Positions 27,402 to 36,790 of a stretch of 64,000 nt of DNA are shown here, in pieces (the stretch's first letter is position 1; every line of letters begins with the position of its first letter). The stretch spans positions 2,232,001 through 2,296,000 of the forward strand of contig NZ_JARVSM010000001.1 of assembly GCF_030209175.1 (NCBI RefSeq). The letters run 5' to 3'. A model generated the notes under the pieces. The model saw only the letters and a list, made by a program, of their open reading frames with translations, searched no databases and was not told the DNA's origin. The position numbers and the translations under genes were made by a program. The DNA comes from Pseudomonas sp. efr-133-TYG-5. Its GTDB lineage: Bacteria > Pseudomonadota > Gammaproteobacteria > Pseudomonadales > Pseudomonadaceae.

Positions 27402-29477
27402 ATGTTCGCGCCGGCCAATGAAACCCACTTTGCCCTGACTATCGAGGGCCTTTCCAGCGACTTCCAGGTGTTATACCTGCAAGGCCGGGAAGCCATCAGC
27501 CAGCCTTTTGTCTTCGAGGTGGAGCTGGTCAGTGAGCAGCCGTCGCTGGATCTCGAAACCCTGCTGCACAAACCGGCCTTCCTCCAGCTTTCGCCCGATG
27601 GCAAAGGCATCCACGGCCTGATCTACCGCGCCGCGCAAGGCGATTCCGGCAAGCGTCTGACCCGCTACGCCGTGACCCTGCGCCCGCAATTGTCGTACCT
27701 GGCGCACCGCGTCAACCAACGCATCTTCCAGAACCTCAACGTGCCGAAGATCATCGGCCAGGTCCTGGAAGAGCACGGCATCCAAGGCAATGCCTACGAA
27801 TTCAAGACAGGTTCGATCTATCCCGAGCGCATCTACTGCGTGCAATACGACGAGTCGGACCTGCATTTCATCCAGCGCCTGTGCGAGGAAGAAGGGATTC
27901 ACTTCCACTTCCAGCACAGCGCCACGGCGCACAAACTGGTGTTCGGCGACGACCAGACCGTGTTCCCGAAACTGGCCCCGGTGGCCTATCAGCAAGACTC
28001 CGGCATGGTCGCCAGCAACCCGGTGATCAAGCGTTTCGACCTGCGCCTGGAAACCCGCACCAGCCGCACCACCCGCCGTGACTACGACTTCGAAAAACCA
28101 CGCATCACCCTCGAAAGCGAAAACCGTGGCGACGCCCTGCCCGACCTCGAAGACTACGACTATCCGGGCCGCTTCATCGACCGCGAGCGCGGCAAGCACC
28201 TGGCCAAACGGGCCCTCGAACGGCACCGCAGCGACTTCCAGCTCGCCGAGGGCAAGAGCGATCAGCCGCTGCTGGTCAGCGGCCATTTCCTCGCCCTGAC
28301 CGAGCACCCGAAAGCCAAGTGGAATGACCTGTGGCTGCTCACCGAAGTCCTCCACGAAGGCAAGCAGCCGCAAGTGCTGGAAGAGTCGGTGACCAGCGAC
28401 ACCACGGCGTTGAAAGACGATTTCCACCAGGGCTATCGCAACCGCTTCCAGGCGACCCCGTGGGACGTGCCCAACCGCCCGCCCCTGCGCCACCCGAAAC
28501 CGCGCATCCTCGGCAGCCAGAGCGCCGTGGTCACCGGCCCCAAAGGCGAAGAAATCCACTGCGACGAGTACGGCCGGGTCAAGGTGCAATTCCACTGGGA
28601 CCGCGAAGGCCAGGCCGACGACAAGACCAGTTGCTGGCTGCGCGTGTCATCCGCCTGGGCCGGCGCCCAGTACGGCGGCATCGCCATTCCGCGGATTGGC
28701 ATGGAAGTGCTGGTCACCTTCCTTGAGGGCGATCCCGATCAGCCGCTGATCAGCGGCTGCCTGTACCACAAGGAAAACACCGTCCCGTATGAGCTGCCGG
28801 CAAACAAGACCCGCAGCACCTTCAAGACCCTGAGCTCGATGGGGGGTGGCGGTTACAACGAGCTGCGCATCGAGGACAAGAAAGGTCAGGAGCAGATCTA
28901 CCTGCACGCCCAGCGCGACTGGGACGAAAACGTCGAGCACGACCAGAAGATCCGCGTCGGCAACGAACGCCACGACACCGTCGAAAAGAACAGCTACACC
29001 GAATTCAAGGCCGAAGAGCACCACACCGTCTACGCCGACCGCAAAGTCGAAACCCGCGCCAACGACCACCTGACCGTGGGCGTCAACCAGCACATCAAGA
29101 TCGGCACCGGCCAGTTCATCGACGCCGGCCAGGAAATCCACCTGAGCAGCGGGATGAAAGTGGTGCTGGAGGCTGGCGCCGAACTGACGTTGGTCGGTGG
29201 TGGCAGCTTCATCAAGATCGACGCCGGCGGCGTGACCATGAGCGGCCCGGTGATCAACATCAACTCAGGCGGCAGTCCCGGCAGCGGCACGGGTGCCGCC
29301 CCGCTGCTGCCCGGCGTGTTGAAACAGGCCGACGCCGACAAGGCGGGCCAGGTCGTCAAACCTTCATTGGCTTCATTCAAGGCACAGTCAAAAGCTGGTG
29401 TGTTGCTACCGACGCCATCGTGTCATCTGGATGCAAAAGGTTGCTGCCCCATTCACCAACCGGGTGCTTCAGCATGA
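27402..29477 (+). CDS. vgrG: type VI secretion tip protein VgrG
   Basis: 691 residues. The gp27-like N-terminal part opens FALTIEGLSSDFQVLYLQG and has YCVQYDESDLHFIQRLCEEEGI; the gp5-like OB fold follows (VQFHWDREGQADD ... SCWLRVSSAWAG), then the repetitive beta-helix needle (EVKTRANDHLTVGVNQHIKI-like segments) up to about residue 620. The last 60 residues are a variable tail ending CHLDAKGCCPIHQPGASA, probably the effector/adaptor docking part. The stop overlaps the DUF4123 start (ATGA). Part of its middle is duplicated as a broken copy at 33985-34198. Confidence 0.96.
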   Translation: MFAPANETHFALTIEGLSSDFQVLYLQGREAISQPFVFEVELVSEQPSLDLETLLHKPAFLQLSPDGKGIHGLIYRAAQGDSGKRLTRYAVTLRPQLSYLAHRVNQRIFQNLNVPKIIGQVLEEHGIQGNAYEFKTGSIYPERIYCVQYDESDLHFIQRLCEEEGIHFHFQHSATAHKLVFGDDQTVFPKLAPVAYQQDSGMVASNPVIKRFDLRLETRTSRTTRRDYDFEKPRITLESENRGDALPDLEDYDYPGRFIDRERGKHLAKRALERHRSDFQLAEGKSDQPLLVSGHFLALTEHPKAKWNDLWLLTEVLHEGKQPQVLEESVTSDTTALKDDFHQGYRNRFQATPWDVPNRPPLRHPKPRILGSQSAVVTGPKGEEIHCDEYGRVKVQFHWDREGQADDKTSCWLRVSSAWAGAQYGGIAIPRIGMEVLVTFLEGDPDQPLISGCLYHKENTVPYELPANKTRSTFKTLSSMGGGGYNELRIEDKKGQEQIYLHAQRDWDENVEHDQKIRVGNERHDTVEKNSYTEFKAEEHHTVYADRKVETRANDHLTVGVNQHIKIGTGQFIDAGQEIHLSSGMKVVLEAGAELTLVGGGSFIKIDAGGVTMSGPVININSGGSPGSGTGAAPLLPGVLKQADADKAGQVVKPSLASFKAQSKAGVLLPTPSCHLDAKGCCPIHQPGASA

Positions 29478-30307
29478 TCATTTCCATTGAATCACCCTTC
29501 AAACAGCCTGCATCAAAGGGCGTCATGTGCCTGATCCTCGATCGAAGTTGTGATCCGGACCTGTTGAGCCACTTGTATCAGGGTGAGGAGCAATCCCGGC
29601 CCAGTTGCATACCGCTGTTCACAGGAACGCCTTACGCAGATCTTCAGCCTGCCGGTCCCTACGCAGTCCTGTGCCCGGATAAATGTGCAGCCGCGGACTT
29701 CATCGGTGCCTTGCTGGAACAGGCAGACGGTGGATGTATTGCTTGGCTAAGCAACCCGGAGTCTCTGGACCAGGGCGTGGAGCATTGGCGCAGTTTGCTC
29801 ACGGTGCGTACCGATGATGAACCGCAACAGATGATGCGCTTCTTCGACCCGCGCTGGCTGGAACCCTTGCTGTTGAGCCTCGACGAAGCCGAACGAGTGC
29901 AATTTCTCGGGCCGTTCAACAGCCTGGCCTGGCGCAACGAAATCGGCTGGCGATATTACGCGAAGGCGCCGCACAGTCCGGAAGCAGTGGTTCAGCAACC
30001 AGCATGGCTATATTTGAGCTCGCAACGTCAGACGTTGATAGAGCAGGGTCGGTTGAAAGTCATTGCCGCCCGATTTGCCGACGACTATCGCGACGCGTTA
30101 CCGCCAGAGGACACCGTTGAATTCGTCCACCGACAACTGCTGGCTGGCCAGGATTTGGGGTACGCGCAAATGGCCGATCAGGAACGCTGGCTACGCCTGG
30201 CCATTACGCGTGGAGACACCTTCTGGGCACGCTCGCCCGACGCAGAACTGCTGGCCCGTGACGATATCGCGCTGGGCGACAAGCTGACCCAACTGGAAAG
30301 TCTGTAA
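29474..30307 (+). CDS. DUF4123 T6SS effector adaptor (Tap/TEC type)
   Basis: 277 residues from the ATG at 29474, which overlaps the vgrG stop by 4 bases; an in-frame ATG at 29420 lies inside vgrG and is not preferred. DUF4123 features are CLILDRSCDPDLLSHLY near the start and FFDPRWLEPLLLSLDEAE in the middle, followed by helical C-terminal repeats. DUF4123 proteins load a specific effector onto VgrG. Placed between vgrG and the LysM protein, it marks that protein as the cargo. Confidence 0.9.
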   Translation: MIISIESPFKQPASKGVMCLILDRSCDPDLLSHLYQGEEQSRPSCIPLFTGTPYADLQPAGPYAVLCPDKCAAADFIGALLEQADGGCIAWLSNPESLDQGVEHWRSLLTVRTDDEPQQMMRFFDPRWLEPLLLSLDEAERVQFLGPFNSLAWRNEIGWRYYAKAPHSPEAVVQQPAWLYLSSQRQTLIEQGRLKVIAARFADDYRDALPPEDTVEFVHRQLLAGQDLGYAQMADQERWLRLAITRGDTFWARSPDAELLARDDIALGDKLTQLESL

Positions 30308-30325
30308 TCACAAGGACGACGAGCA

Positions 30326-32836
30326 ATGAGCAACACCTACACCGTTAAGAGCGGCGACACTCTTGGCAGCATTGCAGCCGCGAACAAATGCTCCGTGGCA
30401 GATCTGCGGGCACTGAACCCGATCATTACTGACCCCAACCATATCAAGACCGGCTGGACATTGAAGCTGCCGGCCGCGTCGACCAAAGCCCTGCCGCCTC
30501 CCAAGCACGCAGAAAACCAGAGCACCACTGCCGTCAAGGGCGCCGTTGAGTGCAAGGATGAACTTGTCGAAGTTATCCATATCACCGGTGAGGAGCACTT
30601 CTACATACTGACGGAAAAGGAATCGAACGAGCTCAAGAAGCAGTCCGACCTCGTCAAAAAGTTGATGGATGAACTGCATCAAAATCTCGCCAGCGCGACC
30701 GAGGCCAGCAAATGCACCAAGAACAAGGATCCCCAAGCCTCTTGTTCTTGCACGAGTTGCGTCAAAGATAAATGGAACGCCAAGGCTGAAGAAGCCGGCC
30801 TGTTGCAGCGTTCCCCTCCTCCCGTGGAAAAACCTAAAACAATCATTGAGCGTAAGGAAGATCTGCAAGGCCAACTGGCGACCGTGCAAAAGGCTCGGGA
30901 CTGGTATCAACGCTATACCCCGATGCCGGCCTTCGAGGGCAACTATCTGGAGACGAACTGGCGAGGCCTGCGAGATCAAAAAGTCGCCGAACTGAATGCC
31001 GAAATTCAATCCCTACGGACCCGCATCGCCGCGCAAGGAAAGGCTGAAGCCGGCGATAGTTCCACCAGTGCCAACGGTGCCGCACCAGACATCAAGCATG
31101 GCAAGGGAAAAGCCACTGATACACAGAAGGGAAAACAGGTAAAAACCGGCATCACAACGGTCGAATACATTTCCTTTCGCGACCCGACTCGACGTCACTA
31201 CATCCCGATTCGTACTCGCCAGCAGTTCACCTGGAGCGTCAAAGTTCCTACTACAGTAATGCAGGGCAAACCGTTCGATAAAAACCTCGCCAAAGATCTG
31301 ATCAAAGACATCAGGACGGCGGTCTCCGATGGCCGCAAAACCAGCCCTCTCGGCAGCCTCGAAGCCAAGCTCACCTCGTGGACGAGCAAGGACGACAACC
31401 TGCTCAATGCACTGCACAAAGAATGCTCCTGGTCCTCTAACGAAGCGGACTCGGCGCAATACGCGGTATCCGCCGAAGCCCACGCATTCCGTTTTGCCGC
31501 AACAGCCAGCGCCGGGATCAACAGTTGGGAACCGGGCAAAGGCAATATCGAACTTGGAGTCAAGGGCAGCGCCGCGATCTCATTGGCCGAAGGCTCCGTG
31601 GCGCTCAAGGGTTTTTTCCCTGATCAAGGTGGTTATGTGGTGCGCATGCCTTATCGCAATGCCGAGGGCAAGGAAGTCGTCAGCGATATCGGTGTCTTCC
31701 GACTCGAAGGCAAGGTGGAGCTGTCGTGTTTCCTCGGAGCAACAGCGCAAGGTCAGGCCGGTGTCAAGGCCCAGTACAAACCAAAGGAAGCGGAAGCCTC
31801 CGGCGCGACCGCGCTCCTGAGCACGCCAGACATTGCTGTCGACAAACGACGGGGCGGTAGCCTGGGCGTGAAGGGTAACGCTTTCGCCGGTGTACAAGGC
31901 GGCGGCACCGTAACCGGAACGTTGAAATGGCTTGATTCGACCAAACAAGGCGTCGGGAAGATCGTCGCAGGGCAGGCAAACGACAGCGGCAGTACGGACT
32001 GGTCTAGCTTGGTTGAAGTCAAAGCTGAAGGAAACGCGGCTCTGGGTATCGGGGCGGGATTTGATTTTGGTATAGAGGTCAGCGCGGACCGTTTGGCGAT
32101 TAACTGTAAAGCCAGTCTGGTTTTTGGACCTGGAGCGGGTGGTGGTTTCGGTACGTCGGTGGACCTTGAGAAGATCGGTGATCTGATCTATGTGTTTTGC
32201 AATGCACTGTCTAAAGCAGACTTTCATTACCAGTTAGCGGTAACCAAAGACGCTTTTAATTATATGGCACAAGGACTTTTCAAGATCACGACGCAGCCTG
32301 GACAAATGGCGCAAGAAGTCTTTTCGAAGGGAGCAGAAAGTATGAGAGTTTGGTGGGCCGACAGAGAAGGAACTAAGCAGGAAGCAAAAAAGTTGGCGAC
32401 ATATTTAATTACAAATCAATCAGTTATAATAAACAAAAAGAAAATCACACTCGACAAACTACCGCCAGAAACGATTGGCCCCATGGTATATTTATTAACG
32501 GAAAGCTTTGTAGAAAGCTGGGCGGAAGATCAGGAAAAAGCAGTCGTTCTGTTATTGTCACATCTACGTAGCTGGCGGCATTTCATCGAGGTTTTAGAAC
32601 ACTGCTCAAAGGATGGCAGCAAGGTAAACTCTATAAATAGCCTAAACCGTTTAAACATGCTTCTTGACGGAGCGGAGCAACAGCAATTTAATAGCTTTAT
32701 TAAAACTTTAGCCGTGAACACCGATGCAATGGCGCGTCATTACGGAACTCTTGCATGGAACCCCGGTCCTTCTTGGCGAAAAGAAAGAACGCTTCTCGCG
32801 GCAAAACGCAGTGATCACTTCACAGGCCTTGTTTAA
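30326..32836 (+). CDS. LysM-domain T6SS effector candidate
   Basis: 836 residues. A LysM domain covers residues 3-50 ([20 protein letters not shown] ... GWTLKLP). Four Cys follow at about 130, 140, 142 and 145 (C-x9-C-x-C-x2-C), a possible metal knuckle, then a coiled-coil-like stretch (175-235). Residues 380-615 are glycine-rich and beta-like with repeated short [23 protein letters not shown] units, and the last 200 residues are helical. No known toxin active site was recognised. The amphipathic glycine-rich part would suit a membrane-acting toxin, but that is inference. DNA from about 32200 on is AT-rich, unlike the start of the gene. Context (DUF4123, VgrG) makes it the island's effector. 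Confidence 0.75.
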   Translation: MSNTYTVKSGDTLGSIAAANKCSVADLRALNPIITDPNHIKTGWTLKLPAASTKALPPPKHAENQSTTAVKGAVECKDELVEVIHITGEEHFYILTEKESNELKKQSDLVKKLMDELHQNLASATEASKCTKNKDPQASCSCTSCVKDKWNAKAEEAGLLQRSPPPVEKPKTIIERKEDLQGQLATVQKARDWYQRYTPMPAFEGNYLETNWRGLRDQKVAELNAEIQSLRTRIAAQGKAEAGDSSTSANGAAPDIKHGKGKATDTQKGKQVKTGITTVEYISFRDPTRRHYIPIRTRQQFTWSVKVPTTVMQGKPFDKNLAKDLIKDIRTAVSDGRKTSPLGSLEAKLTSWTSKDDNLLNALHKECSWSSNEADSAQYAVSAEAHAFRFAATASAGINSWEPGKGNIELGVKGSAAISLAEGSVALKGFFPDQGGYVVRMPYRNAEGKEVVSDIGVFRLEGKVELSCFLGATAQGQAGVKAQYKPKEAEASGATALLSTPDIAVDKRRGGSLGVKGNAFAGVQGGGTVTGTLKWLDSTKQGVGKIVAGQANDSGSTDWSSLVEVKAEGNAALGIGAGFDFGIEVSADRLAINCKASLVFGPGAGGGFGTSVDLEKIGDLIYVFCNALSKADFHYQLAVTKDAFNYMAQGLFKITTQPGQMAQEVFSKGAESMRVWWADREGTKQEAKKLATYLITNQSVIINKKKITLDKLPPETIGPMVYLLTESFVESWAEDQEKAVVLLLSHLRSWRHFIEVLEHCSKDGSKVNSINSLNRLNMLLDGAEQQQFNSFIKTLAVNTDAMARHYGTLAWNPGPSWRKERTLLAAKRSDHFTGLV

Positions 32837-32838
32837 GC

Positions 32839-32857
32839 AAGGCGCCATGGGCGCCTT
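32839..32857 (+). terminator. hairpin after the effector gene
   Basis: AAGGCGCC-ATG-GGCGCCTT, an 8-base stem 3 bases after the effector stop, followed by TATAACAT. It probably ends the hcp-vgrG-effector transcript, which would separate it from the genes further downstream. Confidence 0.55.
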
Positions 32858-32917
32858 ATAACATCCGAATGACAAACTGACTTAGAGATGGGTAAATAAA
32901 AACGTCAATTCTCAGAT

Positions 32918-33910
32918 CTATAACTTTCGATCTGACTGGATAGAACAACGAAAACTTGTCCCCCCCGAGAATCGATCGCTTGAAGGCTCTACCGCCCATC
33001 GACGGACAAGCGGTGCGGAAGATAATGGCGCATCCAAAACTGTTGAACCTCGTCTAATTTTTTTAATACCAGTAGTTGGCCCTTTGGGGTTTTCTGAAGG
33101 GGAGTTTTCATAATAGTGCTCGCTGTACCAGTCGTTCACCCAGTCAGTCGAATTCCCAGCTAGCCCGTAAATACCTAGCGGATTCGGAGCAAATCTATTC
33201 ATTGGAAAATTATTCCCCTCATCATCAAGTGGAAAATTTTTCCCATAATTAAGACTGCCGCTATCAGTTGGAAAAAGTATATGCTGTCCTCTATTTCGAG
33301 CCGCGTACTCCCACTGTGCCTCTGAAGGTAATTCAACAGGATATCCGCTTAAATCAGCGAGCCAATCACAATAGTCTTTTGCCTGCTGCCAACTCTGAGT
33401 CGGCGCTGGCAAGTCTGGTTGATAGCGAAACTTCAAGTCTTCACGCTTGCGTTTTTCAGCGTCAAAAGGAGGTATACCTTTTACAGAAAAAAACAAATCA
33501 AATTCACCCAGTGCAACTTGGAACTTTGAGAGATAGTAAGAAGCTAGCGTTACAGTATGAACAAAATCATCATCACTATTACGACTTATATTACAAAGTT
33601 GTTCGGGCTCCTGCCCACAAGGCCAAGTGCAAACATCTTTCTCGTCATATTCACAAATCCAGCCGAAGTCACCCATATCAAATTGGCCACCTTCGACAAA
33701 CACCATATTGTCGATCGATGTCACAACCGTGTTGAGCACCTTGTCGCGCATCTCATTTGAAAGATCGGGGTATTTCGCTTTGATCGTCGCTGCAATCGAG
33801 GCGACTTTTTCCGCGGACAGGCTCTTGCTGCTAGGCAATGAGCCCGACTGAGCCTCACAACCTAGCAGCAGCGCGATGAAAGGAAGGGCAAGAACAGTCT
33901 GACGTAACAC
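32918..33910 (-). CDS. SUMF1/formylglycine-generating-enzyme-fold lipoprotein
   Basis: 330 residues from a GTG at 33910 that has a good ribosome site (AAGGA, 8 bases before); an ATG at 33934 is the alternative. Signal peptide ends in LLLGCEAQ. The SUMF1/FGE-sulfatase domain starts at about residue 95 (VFVEGGQFDMGDFG) and has the family pattern VELPSEAQWEYAARNRG, GIYGLAGNSTDWVNDWY and the closing SFRCSI. FGE-fold lipoproteins are found around some T6SS effector loci; an immunity or accessory role in the periplasm is inference. It is convergent with the effector gene. AT content is higher than in neighbouring core genes. Confidence 0.8.
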   Translation of the reverse strand: MLRQTVLALPFIALLLGCEAQSGSLPSSKSLSAEKVASIAATIKAKYPDLSNEMRDKVLNTVVTSIDNMVFVEGGQFDMGDFGWICEYDEKDVCTWPCGQEPEQLCNISRNSDDDFVHTVTLASYYLSKFQVALGEFDLFFSVKGIPPFDAEKRKREDLKFRYQPDLPAPTQSWQQAKDYCDWLADLSGYPVELPSEAQWEYAARNRGQHILFPTDSGSLNYGKNFPLDDEGNNFPMNRFAPNPLGIYGLAGNSTDWVNDWYSEHYYENSPSENPKGPTTGIKKIRRGSTVLDAPLSSAPLVRRWAVEPSSDRFSGGTSFRCSIQSDRKL

Positions 33911-33984
33911 GAGCAATATCCTTATAAAGTGCATCAAAGGGCAAACCTTAGCATCCCATGGCCAGACTACAAAATGCATCACCC

Positions 33985-34198
33985 TCCACAGCAGCGACTT
34001 CCAGCTTCGTCGCACTGACCGAGCCCCCAAGCCTAAATGGAAGGAACTGTGGCTACTCACCTAAGTCCTGCATGGATGCAAACAGCCACAAATGATGGAA
34101 GATCCGGTGACCAGAGACACCACGGCGTTGAAAGACGATTTCCACCAAAGCTATCGCAACCGCTTCCGGGCGACCCCGTGGGACGTGCCCAACCGCCC
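33985..34198 (+). pseudogene. degenerate vgrG fragment
   Basis: Matches the intact vgrG at about 28228-28480. Bases 34107-34198 equal vgrG 28389-28480 at 88 of 92 positions. The part before is more diverged, has an internal deletion of about 50 bases (vgrG 28244-28294) and an in-frame TAA at 34062-34064 where vgrG has GAA. No start or C-terminus remains. It marks a former vgrG, or a recombination joint, between the SUMF1 gene and the DUF6708 array. Confidence 0.9.
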
Positions 34199-34218
34199 AA
34201 TAAATCTGTCACCTTTTC
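34199..34218 (+). repeat. cassette-border motif, left copy
   Basis: AATAAATCTGTCACCTTTTC directly abuts the end of the vgrG fragment. Its reverse complement reappears in variant form right after the first DUF6708-like gene (35328-35363), so that gene is framed by inverted copies. Confidence 0.55.
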
Positions 34219-34303
34219 TACAACAAACCGCTTAAGGGCAAGCTCTCAGTCAAACCTAGTAAAACCCCGTTAAAATGGACTTATATTAAAATGGAGACTT
34301 TAA

Positions 34304-35344
34304 GTGCCTAATAAAAAATACCAACGTCTACCTCATGCGGGCGACTTTGAAAAAGAAAATGGCATGGAAATAGTGTATCTATCTCCAAAACCGATACCAA
34401 CGGGCCTACCGGCGATTAGCTCTCGGCAACTACATCGCAACGCCAACACTACCTTCATGGACTATTCGATAGGACAAGGGAATTTCGAGTTCATGGCACG
34501 AATCGGCATTGGTTCGATAATATTAATAATTACTACCCTATTACTATTCTCGGCTTTTGCATCTTGGATCAGAAGGCACTCAGAACCGTTCCTTAGTGCC
34601 TGGGCAAGCTTTTTTTTCAACCCTGTTATATGGCTCATCATTCTTTCGATAGCCGCACTTTATCTTTATCACTTCACAAAGCTAGCTAATGAAATTTCCT
34701 CAATTCCACCTCTCCGCTTTAACCGAGAGCGGCGCGAAGTTGTTTACGTTGCTAAGAAGGGAAAAAAACCCATTTATATCCCATGGGAAAGTGTCATAGC
34801 TTGCGTATCCACGGGAAAATTAATAACTCAATACGCCGTCACTCCGGAGCACAAACTCATGATAGGTTTGCGCGACTCATCTAACGGAGAAATCCTATGG
34901 AATGTCATACCATGTGGCAGCTCAAGTTTGGCAATATCAGAATGGGAGAGTATTAGAGCATACATGGAGCACGGCATAACCGGCCTTCCAATCAACCATG
35001 ATAACGAACTTGAAGAAGGGACTGTTGAATTCTTCCACTTATGTCGCGAGAATTATCGCGAAGAACATTCACTAATCGGTTACATCTGGGGCTTCCTCAC
35101 AATCCAATTCTTTAGTGGCTGGACCTTACCATGCTACATATCCGAATGGATCAACAACCGACCTAAAGCAATTTTCCCGAGAGATGTATTAGAGTGGTCG
35201 AAACCCATTCCCGCAGACGACCACATAAAATCAAGCACCGAACTAATCGCCGAAAGTGAAGAGATTCACGAATACTTCGCAAGAGGACAAACCATTTTTG
35301 ATTATTTTTCGGAAAAGTCTTCTGAAGGAAAGGTGACAAGGTGA
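34304..35344 (+). CDS. DUF6708-like membrane protein, copy 1 (candidate T6SS immunity)
   Basis: 346 residues from a GTG at 34304 with TGGAG 7 bases before. N-terminal cytoplasmic segment with YLSPKPIPTGLP, TM1 at about 67-88, TM2 at about 104-123, then a conserved soluble part opening FNRERREVVYV and containing FHLCRENYREEHS and WGFLTIQFFSGWTLPCYIS, which may hold a third hydrophobic stretch. Very similar along its length to the next gene. Strongly AT-rich. I use DUF6708 from memory of such proteins at Pseudomonas T6SS cargo loci. Placement after effector and vgrG debris suggests immunity; not proven. The last codons lie in the AGGTGACA repeat. Confidence 0.75.
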   Translation: MPNKKYQRLPHAGDFEKENGMEIVYLSPKPIPTGLPAISSRQLHRNANTTFMDYSIGQGNFEFMARIGIGSIILIITTLLLFSAFASWIRRHSEPFLSAWASFFFNPVIWLIILSIAALYLYHFTKLANEISSIPPLRFNRERREVVYVAKKGKKPIYIPWESVIACVSTGKLITQYAVTPEHKLMIGLRDSSNGEILWNVIPCGSSSLAISEWESIRAYMEHGITGLPINHDNELEEGTVEFFHLCRENYREEHSLIGYIWGFLTIQFFSGWTLPCYISEWINNRPKAIFPRDVLEWSKPIPADDHIKSSTELIAESEEIHEYFARGQTIFDYFSEKSSEGKVTR

Positions 35345-35363
35345 CAAGGTGACAGATTTAATT
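35328..35363 (-). repeat. three tandem AGGTGACA units with cassette-border motif
   Basis: AGGTGACA is repeated three times without error (35331-35354) and runs into GATTTAATT. Read on the minus strand it gives AATTAAATCTGTCACCTTG..., the same motif as at 34199. The stop codon of DUF6708 copy 1 is inside it. Related pieces stand at 36649-36664 (GGGGACAGATTA) and 37765-37780 (GGTCACCTTTTCCCC). Confidence 0.75.
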
Positions 35364-35595
35364 GATAAAAATAGATTTACTTCCTTTTTCTATTCACCTT
35401 TTTCTCCTTTTTTTTGGAGGCGCCGTATATGGGTACAACCGGACATTGCCAACTTGTCATTAAAAGCCAACAACAAATACCTCTTTTATGCTATATAATT
35501 TCAAATTTCCGGTAACAAACAGCCTATCAAAGGTGACTCTTCAATAAAACTTCGTTCCCCACTAAAGTTGGCGGAGACCATGCCGGAGAACCTAT

Positions 35596-36633
35596 ATGTC
35601 TGAAGACAAGTACAACAGACTACCGCAAGCCGGAGACTTTGAAAGAAAAGACGGTGTCGATTTCATTTATCTATCTCCACGACCTGTCCCTACCGGTCTA
35701 CCTCCGTTCAGCACTCGCCAGCTACATCGAGAGGCCAATGACACATATCTGGATTTCGCAATAGGTCGTGGCAACTTCGAATTCATGTCGAGAGTTGGAA
35801 TCGGAGTTGTGATGTTTTTTATCACATTTCTCTTTCTTGCTACCGGATACTTGTCTTGGCTTAGAAGGAACTTTGAGCCTTTCCTTTCAAGCTGGTGGGA
35901 GTTCTTCACAGGCCCAGTAGTTTGGACGATTGTTTTATCTCTGTCGGCGTTATACAGCATAGTTTTCTACCTATCAGTTCGCCAGATCATCGTCCACCCC
36001 CCCATCCGCTTTAACCGTGAGCGCAGGGAAGTAGCCTTTGTGCCGAGTAGGGGAAGTGCGCCAAGATATGTGGCATGGGAAAAAACCATCGCATGCGTTA
36101 CCTCCGGGCAGTTAATCACTCAATATGCGGTGATGCCGGAATTCAAGCTTATGATCGGTCTATTCGACGACAACACGGGCGACATACTTTGGTCATCCGT
36201 CTCGAGCGGCAACTTAGGTTCGGCCATCTCTGAATGGGAAGCCATACGTGCATATATGGAAGAAGGCCCATCTGTTTTACCACCGCAACATACGGATGAG
36301 CTCGAAGAAGGTAGCGTTGCATTTTTTCACTTATGTCGCCGAACTTACCGAAAAGAACACTCCTATCTACGCTACCTCTGGGGCTTTGTAACAATCCAGT
36401 TTTTCAGTGGATGGACGTTGCCCTGCTACATTTCTGGTTGGGTCAATAAGCGACCAAAAGCGGGTTTTCCAAAAGAAGTTCTAGATTGGTCAAAGCCTAT
36501 ACCAGCTACCGAGCATAGAAAGCCCAGTCAAGAGTTGATTGAGGAAAGCCTGGAGATTCGCAAGTGCTTTGCAAAGGGTCAAAACATTCTAGACTATTTT
36601 AAAGTTAAATCCCCTCAACCAGAACAATCATAA
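35596..36633 (+). CDS. DUF6708-like membrane protein, copy 2 (candidate T6SS immunity)
   Basis: 345 residues, a clear paralogue of the 34304 gene over its full length: same YLSPRPVPTGLPPFSTRQLHRE opening, two TM segments at about 67-90 and 105-125, FNRERREVAFVPSRG, FHLCRRTYRKEHS and the WGFVTIQFFSGWTLPCYISG block. The divergence is typical of immunity families that follow different toxin variants. It has an ATG with GGAG upstream. The 251-base gap before it is AT-rich and holds no convincing gene. Confidence 0.78.
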   Translation: MSEDKYNRLPQAGDFERKDGVDFIYLSPRPVPTGLPPFSTRQLHREANDTYLDFAIGRGNFEFMSRVGIGVVMFFITFLFLATGYLSWLRRNFEPFLSSWWEFFTGPVVWTIVLSLSALYSIVFYLSVRQIIVHPPIRFNRERREVAFVPSRGSAPRYVAWEKTIACVTSGQLITQYAVMPEFKLMIGLFDDNTGDILWSSVSSGNLGSAISEWEAIRAYMEEGPSVLPPQHTDELEEGSVAFFHLCRRTYRKEHSYLRYLWGFVTIQFFSGWTLPCYISGWVNKRPKAGFPKEVLDWSKPIPATEHRKPSQELIEESLEIRKCFAKGQNILDYFKVKSPQPEQS

Positions 36634-36790
36634 AACACAAGCAAAGAGGGAGGGGACAGATTACTCAATGATCAATCCTCTCTCATTGCAACGAAAAAGG
36701 TGGCATATTTATTTTCTACAAAGATATTTCTTGTCCCTTTCCCGACCTTTACCCCCCACATCACCATTTCCGCCAACTTTTGGATCGACT

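Noticed and set aside
34037..34273. 78-codon plus-strand open frame
   Set aside because: It is an out-of-phase reading of the vgrG remnant; the same text occurs as a shadow frame in the intact vgrG.
35429..35515. 28-codon frame with a strong GGAGG before its ATG, between the DUF6708 copies
   Set aside because: Very short, low-complexity composition and no relation to neighbours; the GGAGG may be chance in the pyrimidine/purine-rich stretch. Not excluded as a leader peptide.
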